NCBI GenBank assembly: GCA_004193205.1 | Contig: RZUM01000001.1 | Location: forward strand, 564,424 to 628,423 | Source of the DNA: Gordonia sediminis | GTDB lineage: Bacteria > Actinomycetota > Actinomycetes > Mycobacteriales > Mycobacteriaceae | Direction of reading: 5' to 3' | DNA length: 64,000 nucleotides | Shown: piece after piece, positions 48,714 through 56,362 of the stretch | Position numbering within the stretch: position 1 is the stretch's first letter | How the letters are laid out: every line of letters begins with the position of its first letter | Position numbers and translations under genes: made by a program | The notes under the pieces: generated by a model | Databases searched by the model: none | Told to the model about the DNA's origin: nothing | Seen by the model: the letters and a program-made list of their open reading frames with translations, nothing else

Positions 48714-51700
48714 TCACGACTCCTCCTTCCGCACCGGAGCTGACATGGTCTCCGGGTCAGCGACGGGTTCGGCGTCGCCGTGGCTGATTCGGATCAGTCC
48801 GTCGACGAGCCGTCGCGCCGTCGGCGGCATGACGCTGGTGTCGTTTGCGAGCATCTGCTGGGCGTAGCAGAACGCGACCCGCAGCGCGCTGTCACCGAGC
48901 ACCTGCCTGACCGCAGGTGGGTAGTCCGCTTCCGGGAAGTCGATGACGTTGTAGGCCGCGTCCAGCGCTACCTGCCCGGTGGCCCTCGGCGGCGGCGATC
49001 CCGCAGCGCCCAGATCGGTTTCGATGGCCGCGTGCCAGTCCCTTGTGTGCCTGCCCAACGCGATCTCGTCGGCGACGGCAAAGCGGTACATGCAGACCGG
49101 GAACTCTCCCTGGTCGCAGATCCGGTCGCAGTCCGGGAACGGGGGAAAAGACCGGCGAGCGAGGCGCATGTACGTTCGGCGGAACGCTTCCACAGCGGGA
49201 CCCGGGCCATCGCCGCTGTCTGCCGGTTTCGCGAGCAACGCCTCCCGCAGCAGGCGCGACACCTCCGCGGTGTCGGCAAAGGACCAGCCGCGCTGAGCCC
49301 CACGGCGGCGGGCGTAGCGATCAGACAGGTGTCCGCACGCGGCGCGCAGCAACTCAGTCTCCTCGACGACCAGCGGCCGCCGGGCCCGGACCGCAGCGAC
49401 GACGTCGGGCCAGAGGCGGTACAGCGCGTCGGGGTCCTCGAGGGCGGACAGGACCAGACGTGCGAATGTCTGCTCGACGCCGGGCGCCTGCGCGAGGGCC
49501 CGCGCCGTGTCGCACACGACCCCGTCGGCGCAGGTTGTGCGACAGAACGGCTCGGCCGTGAGCCGACTGTCGATCCCGACGGCACCGAGCCACTCGCTCG
49601 CGCGGGCGCGCAGGGTCTGGGTATCGGTCGCCTCGCTCGGTTTGCGGTACGGCACCCTGACAAGGACGGGGGCGTCGTCGCCGTCGCCGAATGTCGCGGC
49701 CTCCAGTGGTGCCAAGCTGGTCAGGGCACGGCTCTGCCGCTCGTCCATCGCCATCGCCCCGGCAAGGGCTGCGCGGTCCTCGGATGCCACCGTGCGGTGG
49801 GCGATCTTGCGTCCGGTGTTCTTCAGCACGTCGGGAGCCAGCCGGACCGGGACCTGGTCGGCGATGACGACTCCTTGGCCGTACGCGCGCACCTCCGAGA
49901 GCAGCTGCGAGAAGGTCTCGACAGCCTTGCCCCGAGGATCTGCCTGCTCCTCGTTCTTGCCCCGCGGCGTGGCCAGTAGCCGATGGGCCTCCTCGATGAC
50001 GAGGAGATGGCGCAGCCCTGCGGTCGAACCTTCGCTGCGCCGGTGCTCGTACAGGCGGACCAGGAACAGAGCCATGAGGAAGGCCTTGTCGTCGTCGTCA
50101 CCCATCTGCTCGAGCTCGACGATGGTCGGACCCGACAGCAGCCGTCCGACGTCGATCGACTCCCGCGTATCGAGCATCCGGCCCTTGCCCCCGCGGCGCA
50201 ACGCATCCAGGCGGGTGACCAGCGCCGCACCGATGTCGCTTGTGACCCGGTCTTCGTAGCCGAGACGAGGAACAACATCGGAGACCTTGTCGACCATGTC
50301 GGTCAGCGTCGGGAACGCGTAACCGGGCCGCTCGCCGTGCTCGAGCCGACCATTGGTATCACCGGCAAGGTCCCAGCCATAGTCGGCATAGACCTCATGC
50401 AGGCAGCGCTCTAAAACCTGAGGCAGCGGAGTCCACATGCCCAGGCTCGCCCCGAACACCGACCGCAACAAGTCCAGGTGCTGGGCCACCGAGGTGCCCG
50501 GCGGCACGTAGAACGGATTCAACCGCAGCGGTGAAACGCGCTCGTCACCAGCGGTGAAGACTCGCAGCGATGCTCGCAGCGGCGCTCTCGCGAGTAGGTC
50601 GCGGTATTCCGCCTTGGCCGGTTCGAGAACCAAGAAGGGCACCCCTGCCGCCGCTGTGTGCTCGAGCAGGCGGAAGATCGTGTTGGTCTTCCCCGACCCC
50701 GTGATACCCGCCACCAGAGTGTGCTTCACGAGTGACTCGATGGGCAGGCGATAGGTGGCATCGATGGGTCGACCGCCGGACACGACCTGGCCGAGTGGCA
50801 AGGCCGTCGGCTCGTCGGCCGCAGCAGGGGATTCGGTGTCGAAGGTCGGCACCTCGACAACCGAAAACCCCGTGGTCTCTTGTAGCGGCAGAGTCAGGTA
50901 TACAGCCAGTTCGCGCGAGTTGAGCAGAGTCTGGAAGGCGAAGGGGTGACGATAACGGCCGGGACCGCCCGGGGCGGGAGTGTCTGGCAGCCCCCACGCG
51001 GTCATCCGATCTCTGTCGGCAACCGGCCAGGTCGTCGTGCTCAGCACGCGTACCGGCTCAGGCAGCGACTTTTCGCCCCCGAAGAGCGCCAGCCACAATG
51101 TCGCCAGCCGGTAGTAGCTCGCGTTGTCGCCCATGAGATATACCGCGGTACGCCAGGCCCCGATTCCGTAACCCAGGGTCAACGACTTCAGCTTCGCGGT
51201 CAGGAGGTCGGTGTAGTGCTGGGCCAAGGGGCTGGGTGCCAGCAGTGCCTTCTCCTCGGAGCCGACCGTGCGCATCTCGTCGATGACCGCGTTGCGCTGT
51301 TCAAGGACCACCCTCTCTGTCACCGGCTGCGCCAGCACCAACACTGACCAGTCGCAGCCACGCATGGCCGTCACGAGCCGGTCCAGGGCTCCGCCGTCGA
51401 GGGGACCCGGCGAGCGCACGGTCGGAACCCCGGTGACCAAACCCAGCAGCGCGTGCCGGGTGGGCACTATTTCCTCCACCGACGCTCTCTCGCGTTGGGT
51501 GAACGTGAACACACCGTCAAGTGCCGACTCAACGAGCGCCTGTCGCTGGTCCATCACCGATGCCGCATTGTTCTCGATGACCGTCTCCCAGGTGCCGATC
51601 GCGACATTGAGCCCGCGGCCGGGTCGGTGACGCAAGCTCAACGCGAGCGGGATCTTGTACCCGTATAGCCCCGTCACCAGGTCCTGGGTCGGCAGGCGGG

Positions 51701-51893
51701 GTTCCTCCGACGTCTGGTCAGAGGTGACCAGCGCCCGTTTGTCGACCCGCCCGACCGCGCGAACCCGGCACAGCCGACGCAAAGGGACCGGCGCATCGGT
51801 CCACGGCCCGTCCTGCGGTGGGTGGCTTACCGTGAAGGCGCGCTGCGCGTAGTCCAGATGGGCTACCGAGAGTCCCGAGTAGCTCACGGTCAT
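48714..51893 (-). CDS. HerA/VirB4-like ATPase, 1059 residues
   Basis: A large P-loop ATPase of the HerA/FtsK/VirB4 clan. Walker A VAGITGSGKTNTIFRLLEH is near residue 396, preceded by LPIESLVKHTLV as in DUF87/HerA proteins. Walker B is RHLLVIEEAHRLLATPRGK near 632, followed by LSEVRAYGQGVVIADQVP (sensor region). A roughly 380-residue N-terminal domain of mixed strands precedes it. After the ATPase come two cysteine groups, CRTTCADGVVC near 783 and CDRICDQGEFPVC near 921, possible zinc or iron-sulfur sites. Such ATPases are hexameric pumps or translocases for DNA or protein. No NurA, TraD or pilin genes accompany it. Confidence 0.88.
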   Translation of the reverse strand: MTVSYSGLSVAHLDYAQRAFTVSHPPQDGPWTDAPVPLRRLCRVRAVGRVDKRALVTSDQTSEEPRLPTQDLVTGLYGYKIPLALSLRHRPGRGLNVAIGTWETVIENNAASVMDQRQALVESALDGVFTFTQRERASVEEIVPTRHALLGLVTGVPTVRSPGPLDGGALDRLVTAMRGCDWSVLVLAQPVTERVVLEQRNAVIDEMRTVGSEEKALLAPSPLAQHYTDLLTAKLKSLTLGYGIGAWRTAVYLMGDNASYYRLATLWLALFGGEKSLPEPVRVLSTTTWPVADRDRMTAWGLPDTPAPGGPGRYRHPFAFQTLLNSRELAVYLTLPLQETTGFSVVEVPTFDTESPAAADEPTALPLGQVVSGGRPIDATYRLPIESLVKHTLVAGITGSGKTNTIFRLLEHTAAAGVPFLVLEPAKAEYRDLLARAPLRASLRVFTAGDERVSPLRLNPFYVPPGTSVAQHLDLLRSVFGASLGMWTPLPQVLERCLHEVYADYGWDLAGDTNGRLEHGERPGYAFPTLTDMVDKVSDVVPRLGYEDRVTSDIGAALVTRLDALRRGGKGRMLDTRESIDVGRLLSGPTIVELEQMGDDDDKAFLMALFLVRLYEHRRSEGSTAGLRHLLVIEEAHRLLATPRGKNEEQADPRGKAVETFSQLLSEVRAYGQGVVIADQVPVRLAPDVLKNTGRKIAHRTVASEDRAALAGAMAMDERQSRALTSLAPLEAATFGDGDDAPVLVRVPYRKPSEATDTQTLRARASEWLGAVGIDSRLTAEPFCRTTCADGVVCDTARALAQAPGVEQTFARLVLSALEDPDALYRLWPDVVAAVRARRPLVVEETELLRAACGHLSDRYARRRGAQRGWSFADTAEVSRLLREALLAKPADSGDGPGPAVEAFRRTYMRLARRSFPPFPDCDRICDQGEFPVCMYRFAVADEIALGRHTRDWHAAIETDLGAAGSPPPRATGQVALDAAYNVIDFPEADYPPAVRQVLGDSALRVAFCYAQQMLANDTSVMPPTARRLVDGLIRISHGDAEPVADPETMSAPVRKEES

Positions 51894-51921
51894 GGCCGCT
51901 CCCGTCGGTCGAGCCGTCGCC

Positions 51922-51951
51922 GGTGTCGGTGTCGGTGTCGGTGTCGGTGAG
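51922..51951. repeat. GGTGTC hexanucleotide tandem repeat in the spacer before the ATPase gene
   Basis: Four perfect copies of GGTGTC (51922-51945) and a degenerate fifth (GGTGAG) lie in the 64-base gap between the membrane-protein gene stop (51958) and the ATPase start (51893). On the coding strand it is (GACACC)n, just upstream of the ribosome-binding region. Copy-number changes would alter leader length in steps of six. Confidence 0.7.
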
Positions 51952-51957
51952 AGCTAC

Positions 51958-52890
51958 TCATTTTGTCTCCACGATGAGCTGTCCAGAGACTTTGCCGGAT
52001 GTGGGGAAGACGCATGTGTATTGGAAAGTCCCCTGGTCCACGAAGGCGAAGGCGAAGGTTTCTCCCGGCGAAATCTGTTGAGCTGCAGAGTCATCCCAAT
52101 CCGACGGTTTAGGGGAAATATCCACAGACATCTGCTCGGTGCCCGTGTTGACCCACCGCACCTCTTGGCCGGGAGTTGATCGCCCATCCGGTCCCGCCTC
52201 GACGCCACCACCGCCACTGGGATCGTAGGCACACGAAATCTGCACTGCTTCAGGAGGAGTCGAGCTGGTCGGCGGTGTCGAGGTCGTTTCAGAGGGTGTG
52301 GTCGACGTCGTGGTCGGTAGCGTCGGTGTGATCACCGTGAGCGTCGGAAATGTCGTCGGGGGTAGCTGCGAATCGTCCGACAGATTGCTGAAGCGGATGA
52401 CTCCGAAGGCGACGAACCCCGCGAACGCAAGCACGATCAGGACCGAAACCACTACCTGCCACACGGCGATGATCGATTTGGCACGCACTATTCCGAGCAG
52501 CATCTGGGAGTTGGCACTCCAGACCTCGACCTCTTTGGCGCGTACCAGCCCGTCACGGCTCCGCCTACCGTTGACCTGAACGTGATCACCGTCGTGGATA
52601 TCGCCGGTGATACTGCGCCCGCGCAACTCAACCGGAGTCTGACCCACGAGGTTGCCGAGTTCGTCGAAGGTGTGGACGCGGAAGGTGAGAACCAGGACAT
52701 CCTGTCCTATCGCCCGATTGGGGTCCCGGCGCAGCTGTCGGCCCCGGACGACACCCCGTACCGAGACATTCCGACGACCATGGGTCCGAGTAGCGTCGTG
52801 AGACGACAGCGATCCCGGTGTGTCATGGGCGGCGGGGTCGGGTCTGTCCTGCTCGTCCCAACCTCGACCGCTCGGGTCGTCGGAGGTCAT
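51958..52890 (-). CDS. OB-fold/TM/cupredoxin-like membrane protein
   Basis: A 310-residue three-part protein. A disordered N-terminus is followed by a cytosolic OB-fold-like domain (about 55-150; VRGVVRGRQLRRDPNRAIGQDVLVLTFRVHT...GRSITGDIHDGDHVQVNGRR). One transmembrane helix follows (VWQVVVSVLIVLAFAGFVAFGVI), then a Thr/Pro linker. The outside domain resembles cupredoxins (PGQEVRWVNTGTEQMSVDI, ISPGETFAFAFVDQGTFQYTCVF) but lacks the copper His pair, so it may not bind copper. ATG 52888-52890 follows GGAGAGG. First gene of the ATPase locus. It probably anchors the ATPase and links inside and outside. Confidence 0.8.
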   Translation of the reverse strand: MTSDDPSGRGWDEQDRPDPAAHDTPGSLSSHDATRTHGRRNVSVRGVVRGRQLRRDPNRAIGQDVLVLTFRVHTFDELGNLVGQTPVELRGRSITGDIHDGDHVQVNGRRSRDGLVRAKEVEVWSANSQMLLGIVRAKSIIAVWQVVVSVLIVLAFAGFVAFGVIRFSNLSDDSQLPPTTFPTLTVITPTLPTTTSTTPSETTSTPPTSSTPPEAVQISCAYDPSGGGGVEAGPDGRSTPGQEVRWVNTGTEQMSVDISPKPSDWDDSAAQQISPGETFAFAFVDQGTFQYTCVFPTSGKVSGQLIVETK

Positions 52891-53089
52891 CGGACCTCTC
52901 CCTCGTGAGCGGCACTGCCCTGCCGGCCCCAAGCCCCCGCGCGCACAACGCCAGAAGACCGGAACACAGGCCTTTGAGTGAGTTCCTATCTCGGGCCTAC
53001 CGCAGACATCCAGGCTTGTCAACATCGAGACGCGGGTTGCGTACAGCGAGGATCAGCCGACCCGAAGGTCGGCCCGAAGTTGACGGCCT

Positions 53090-53680
53090 CTAGGGCCGTA
53101 GGTGGTCGACCTCGTTGAGGGACAGCACCTGTCGATACCCGTCCGGGAGAGCGAGCACCCGGGACACCGAGGTGTAGAACGGATCGGCGAAGAACATCTT
53201 CGGCGCACCGATGATATGGGAAAGGTAGGCGTTGATGACGCCGCCGTGACACACGACCGCGATCACCTTATCGTCGTCGCGTTCGGCGACCGACTCGATA
53301 CCCTCGACCACCCGACTGCGGAAGAGCAACGGATCGAAGACGTTGTCGCCGAGGCGCCCGTTGTTCATGTCGTCGAAGGCCAGGCGCGGGTCGGTGTAAT
53401 TGTGCGAGGCGCCATAGACCGTCCAACCGTGGTTGAGCTCGACGAGCCGCTCATCGAGCGCGAGGTCCAGAGCCAATGCGTCACGCGCGAAACCCGCGGT
53501 CTGGACGGCCCGCCGCATCGGGCTGGCAACGAGGTGCGCGACCTGCCCGTAACGCCCGTCGGCGAGCGCTTTCGCCAGGCGCTTCGCCTGTTCCTCACCT
53601 TCGGGCGTGAGATCCGGGTCTGCCCCGTTGGGATCGGACAGCCGGAACGGTTGGGCATGACGGATGAGCAGCAGTTCCAT
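53090..53680 (-). CDS. Histidine phosphatase superfamily (phosphoglycerate-mutase-like) protein
   Basis: A 196-residue branch-1 histidine phosphatase. The catalytic motif LLIRHAQPFRLSD (RHAQ instead of the usual RHGE) starts at residue 5. The second Arg is in LVASPMRRAVQTA, the proton donor Glu in LDERLVELNHGW, and the second His in VIAVVCHGGVINAYL. Start ATG 53678-53680; earlier starts overlap the promoter of the divergent phosphotriesterase-family gene. The substrate is not predictable. Just downstream (53026-53089) no gene is seen. Confidence 0.85.
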   Translation of the reverse strand: MELLLIRHAQPFRLSDPNGADPDLTPEGEEQAKRLAKALADGRYGQVAHLVASPMRRAVQTAGFARDALALDLALDERLVELNHGWTVYGASHNYTDPRLAFDDMNNGRLGDNVFDPLLFRSRVVEGIESVAERDDDKVIAVVCHGGVINAYLSHIIGAPKMFFADPFYTSVSRVLALPDGYRQVLSLNEVDHLRP

Positions 53681-53781
53681 GGCATCCAGTTCACCGCATC
53701 GGGCCGGTGTCGGCGGTCCTGGGGTGCCGATCGATTGTTCGCCGCATCGAAAGAAACGTCTGTGCACGGTTCAACATGAGA

Positions 53782-53793
53782 CTTGAACTTGAA
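53782..53793 (+). promoter_or_regulatory. Shared operator word CTTGAACTTGAA, copy A
   Basis: The direct repeat CTTGAACTTGAA lies 70-80 bases before the phosphotriesterase-family gene. The same 12-mer occurs inverted at 63875-63886, upstream of the SDR-ACAD-APH-TetR operon. A TetR binding site is the simplest reading. The spacer 53681-53863 holds no gene. Confidence 0.65.
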
Positions 53794-53863
53794 CTCACAC
53801 CCAAATACAGTGGCGGCTGCAAGTGACCTGGACCACATTGCAACCGATTTATGAAGGACCAGA

Positions 53864-54823
53864 ATGAGCACCGTCAACACCGTCACCGGACCCGTCGACT
53901 CCGCCGATCTCGGCAACGTCCTCGTCCACGAACACGTCTTCGTCCTCGGCGAGGAGTACCGCGAGAACTACCAGTACGACTGGGACGAGGAGGAGAAGAT
54001 CGCCGAAGCGGTCCGCGATCTGCGCGAGCTGAAGGGCCTCGGGATCGACACCATCCTCGATCCGACGGTGCTCGGTCTCGGCCGCTACATTCCGCGCATC
54101 CAGCGGATTGCCGAGCAGATCGACCTCAAGCTCGTCGTCGCGACCGGCCTCTACACCTACAACGACATCCCGTTCCAGTTCCACTACACGGGTCCCGGCC
54201 TGCTGTTCGACGTGCCCGAGCCGCTCGTGACACTCTTCGTCCGGGATCTCACCGAAGGCATCGCCGACACCGGCGTGAAGGCCGCGTTCCTCAAGTGCGC
54301 GATCGAGGAGCAAGGTCTGACGCCGGGCGTGGAGCGGGTGATGCGGGCCGTCGGACGGGCGCATGTGCAGACCGGGGCACCGATCACGGTGCACACCAAT
54401 CCGCACACCCAGTCGGGTCTGGTCGCGCAGAAGATCCTCGCCGAGGAGGGTGTGGACCTGACCAAGGTGGTCATCGGCCATTCCGGTGATTCGACGGACC
54501 TCGACTACCTGATGCAGATCGCCGACGCCGGGTCGATCCTGGGCATGGACCGCTTCGGCCTCGACGTGCTGTTGCCGTTCGAGGACCGCATCAACACCGT
54601 TGCCGCGCTGTGCGAGCGGGGCTATGCGAATCGGATGGGACTGGCCCACGACGCGTCGTGCTTCATCGACTGGTTCTCGCCGGAGGCCAAGCGTGCGGCG
54701 GTGCCGAAGTGGAACTACCGCCACATCAGTGAGGACGTGCTACCCGCTCTGCGCGAGCGCGGTGTCAGCGACAAGGACATCGAGACGATGCTCGTCGATG
54801 TTCCGCGTCGGTACTTCGAGTGA
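53864..54823 (+). CDS. Phosphotriesterase-family metal-dependent hydrolase, probable lactonase
   Basis: A 319-residue amidohydrolase-fold enzyme of the phosphotriesterase family. The binuclear metal ligands all appear: H22 and H24 (VHEHV), K144 (AFLKCAIEE, carboxylated Lys), H177 (ITVHTNPH), H206 (VIGHSGDS) and D263 (GLAHDASC). Members of this branch (PLLs) hydrolyse lactones, some also phosphotriesters. ATG 53864 follows GAAGGA. The next gene, an acyl-CoA ligase, starts 14 bases after the stop, so lactone opening followed by CoA activation of the hydroxy acid is likely. Confidence 0.9.
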   Translation: MSTVNTVTGPVDSADLGNVLVHEHVFVLGEEYRENYQYDWDEEEKIAEAVRDLRELKGLGIDTILDPTVLGLGRYIPRIQRIAEQIDLKLVVATGLYTYNDIPFQFHYTGPGLLFDVPEPLVTLFVRDLTEGIADTGVKAAFLKCAIEEQGLTPGVERVMRAVGRAHVQTGAPITVHTNPHTQSGLVAQKILAEEGVDLTKVVIGHSGDSTDLDYLMQIADAGSILGMDRFGLDVLLPFEDRINTVAALCERGYANRMGLAHDASCFIDWFSPEAKRAAVPKWNYRHISEDVLPALRERGVSDKDIETMLVDVPRRYFE

Positions 54824-54837
54824 CGGAAGGAACCTCC

Positions 54838-56340
54838 ATGGCCAACACCGTCGCGGGGATCTGGTCCACCGCGGAACGATCCCCAGAACGTGTCGCCGTC
54901 CGCAGTGCCGGGCGGCAGCTCTCCTATGGAGAACTTTGCGACCGAATTGCCCGTTCGGCCACCGGGTTTGCCGAACGCGGAGTGAGCGAGGGTGATCGTG
55001 TGCTGCTGATCGCCCCGTCGGTCGCCGAGTTCGTCATCGCCTACTACGGCTTGCAGACGATCGGCGCGACGACCATCACGATGAATGTGATGTCGACGTC
55101 GCCGGAGATCGACTACGTGATCGACGATTCCGGGACGACCCTGGTCGTCGCCTGGCACGAGTGTGCCGAGAATCCGCGCCGAAGTGCGCAATCCGCCGAT
55201 CTGCCCTTCGTCGAGATCCGTCCCTTCCACGAGACGCCCGACGATCACGTGCCGATGCCGGCCTATGTCGACCGCGCCGACGACGCCACCTCGGTGATCC
55301 TGTACACGTCGGGCACCACCGGGAAACCCAAGGGCGCGGAGTTGACGGTGGCCAACATCAACGCCTGCCCGGTCGCGTTCCGGCAGCTGATGCAGGTGAC
55401 GCCGGATGACCGCTGGGCCACCGCGCTACCACTGTTCCACGTGTTCGGGCAGGCCATCGTGATGAACTCGGCATTGTCGCAGGGGTGCAGTCTGTCGTTG
55501 CTGAGTCCGTTCTCCCCCACCGCGTTTCTTGATCTGTTGCGCGACGAACAGGTCACCATCGCGTGTGGGGTGCCGACGATGTGGAACGCGATGCTGCAGG
55601 TGGCCGACGGATACTCGCCGGAGGACTTCACCGCGCTGCGCCTGGCCGGTTCGGGTGGTGCGGCGCTGCCGGCCGAGGTGATCCGCGCGTTCGAGTCGAA
55701 GTTCGGCTGCAAGATCCTCGAGGGCTACGGGCTGACCGAGACGGCCGGTGCGGCAACCTTCCACGACATGAACGGCGTTCCGGTCGTCGGCACGGTCGGT
55801 CCTGCCCTGCCCGGTACGCAGGTCGAGGTCCGTGACCCGGATGGTGGCGTCGTGGGGACCGATGTCGTCGGCGAGATCTTCATCAAGGGCCCGACGGTGA
55901 TGAAGGGCTATTGGAATCGACCCGACGCAACGGCGGACGAACTCGTCGACGGCTGGTTCAAGACCGGTGACCTCGGCTCGATGGATGCGGCGGGCAACGT
56001 GCGCATCGTCGACCGGGTGAAGGATCTCATCATCCGCGGCGGCTACAACGTCTATCCACGCGAGGTCGAGGAGGTGCTCTACGAGCATCCCGACATCGTG
56101 GAGGCCGCGGTGGTGGGTGTTCCCGACGAACACTACGGTGAGGAGATCGCGGCGGTCATCGCGCCAAGACCCGGCGCCGAGATCGATCCGGATACGTTGC
56201 GGGAGTGGGCCAAAGAGCGCTTGAGTGCATACAAGGTGCCGCGCATCATTGCGTTCGTGGACGCCCTGCCGAAGGGTGCCACCGGCAAGATCCTCAAGCG
56301 GGCGATCGACCGGGAGGCGTTGCGCACCGTCGCGCACTGA
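54838..56340 (+). CDS. Acyl-CoA/acid-CoA ligase (AMP-forming, ANL superfamily)
   Basis: A 500-residue adenylate-forming ligase. P-loop A3 VILYTSGTTGKPKGAE is near residue 160, A5 GYGLTETAGAATFHD near 300, A7 GWFKTGDLG near 380, A8 VKDLIIRGGYNVYPREVE near 400 and the C-terminal lysine in PKGATGKILKR. Length and motifs match medium/long-chain acyl-CoA synthetases. ATG 54838 has GGAAGGAAC before it; the upstream GTG at 54820 is not favoured. Second gene of the operon with the phosphotriesterase-family enzyme. It probably activates the hydroxy acid released by that enzyme. Confidence 0.9.
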   Translation: MANTVAGIWSTAERSPERVAVRSAGRQLSYGELCDRIARSATGFAERGVSEGDRVLLIAPSVAEFVIAYYGLQTIGATTITMNVMSTSPEIDYVIDDSGTTLVVAWHECAENPRRSAQSADLPFVEIRPFHETPDDHVPMPAYVDRADDATSVILYTSGTTGKPKGAELTVANINACPVAFRQLMQVTPDDRWATALPLFHVFGQAIVMNSALSQGCSLSLLSPFSPTAFLDLLRDEQVTIACGVPTMWNAMLQVADGYSPEDFTALRLAGSGGAALPAEVIRAFESKFGCKILEGYGLTETAGAATFHDMNGVPVVGTVGPALPGTQVEVRDPDGGVVGTDVVGEIFIKGPTVMKGYWNRPDATADELVDGWFKTGDLGSMDAAGNVRIVDRVKDLIIRGGYNVYPREVEEVLYEHPDIVEAAVVGVPDEHYGEEIAAVIAPRPGAEIDPDTLREWAKERLSAYKVPRIIAFVDALPKGATGKILKRAIDREALRTVAH

Positions 56341-56362
56341 TCGACCCGTGCGCAGTGCCGAC

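Noticed and set aside
51922-51951. CRISPR-like or VNTR coding repeat
   Set aside because: The unit is only six bases, without spacers and outside genes, so it is only a short tandem repeat.
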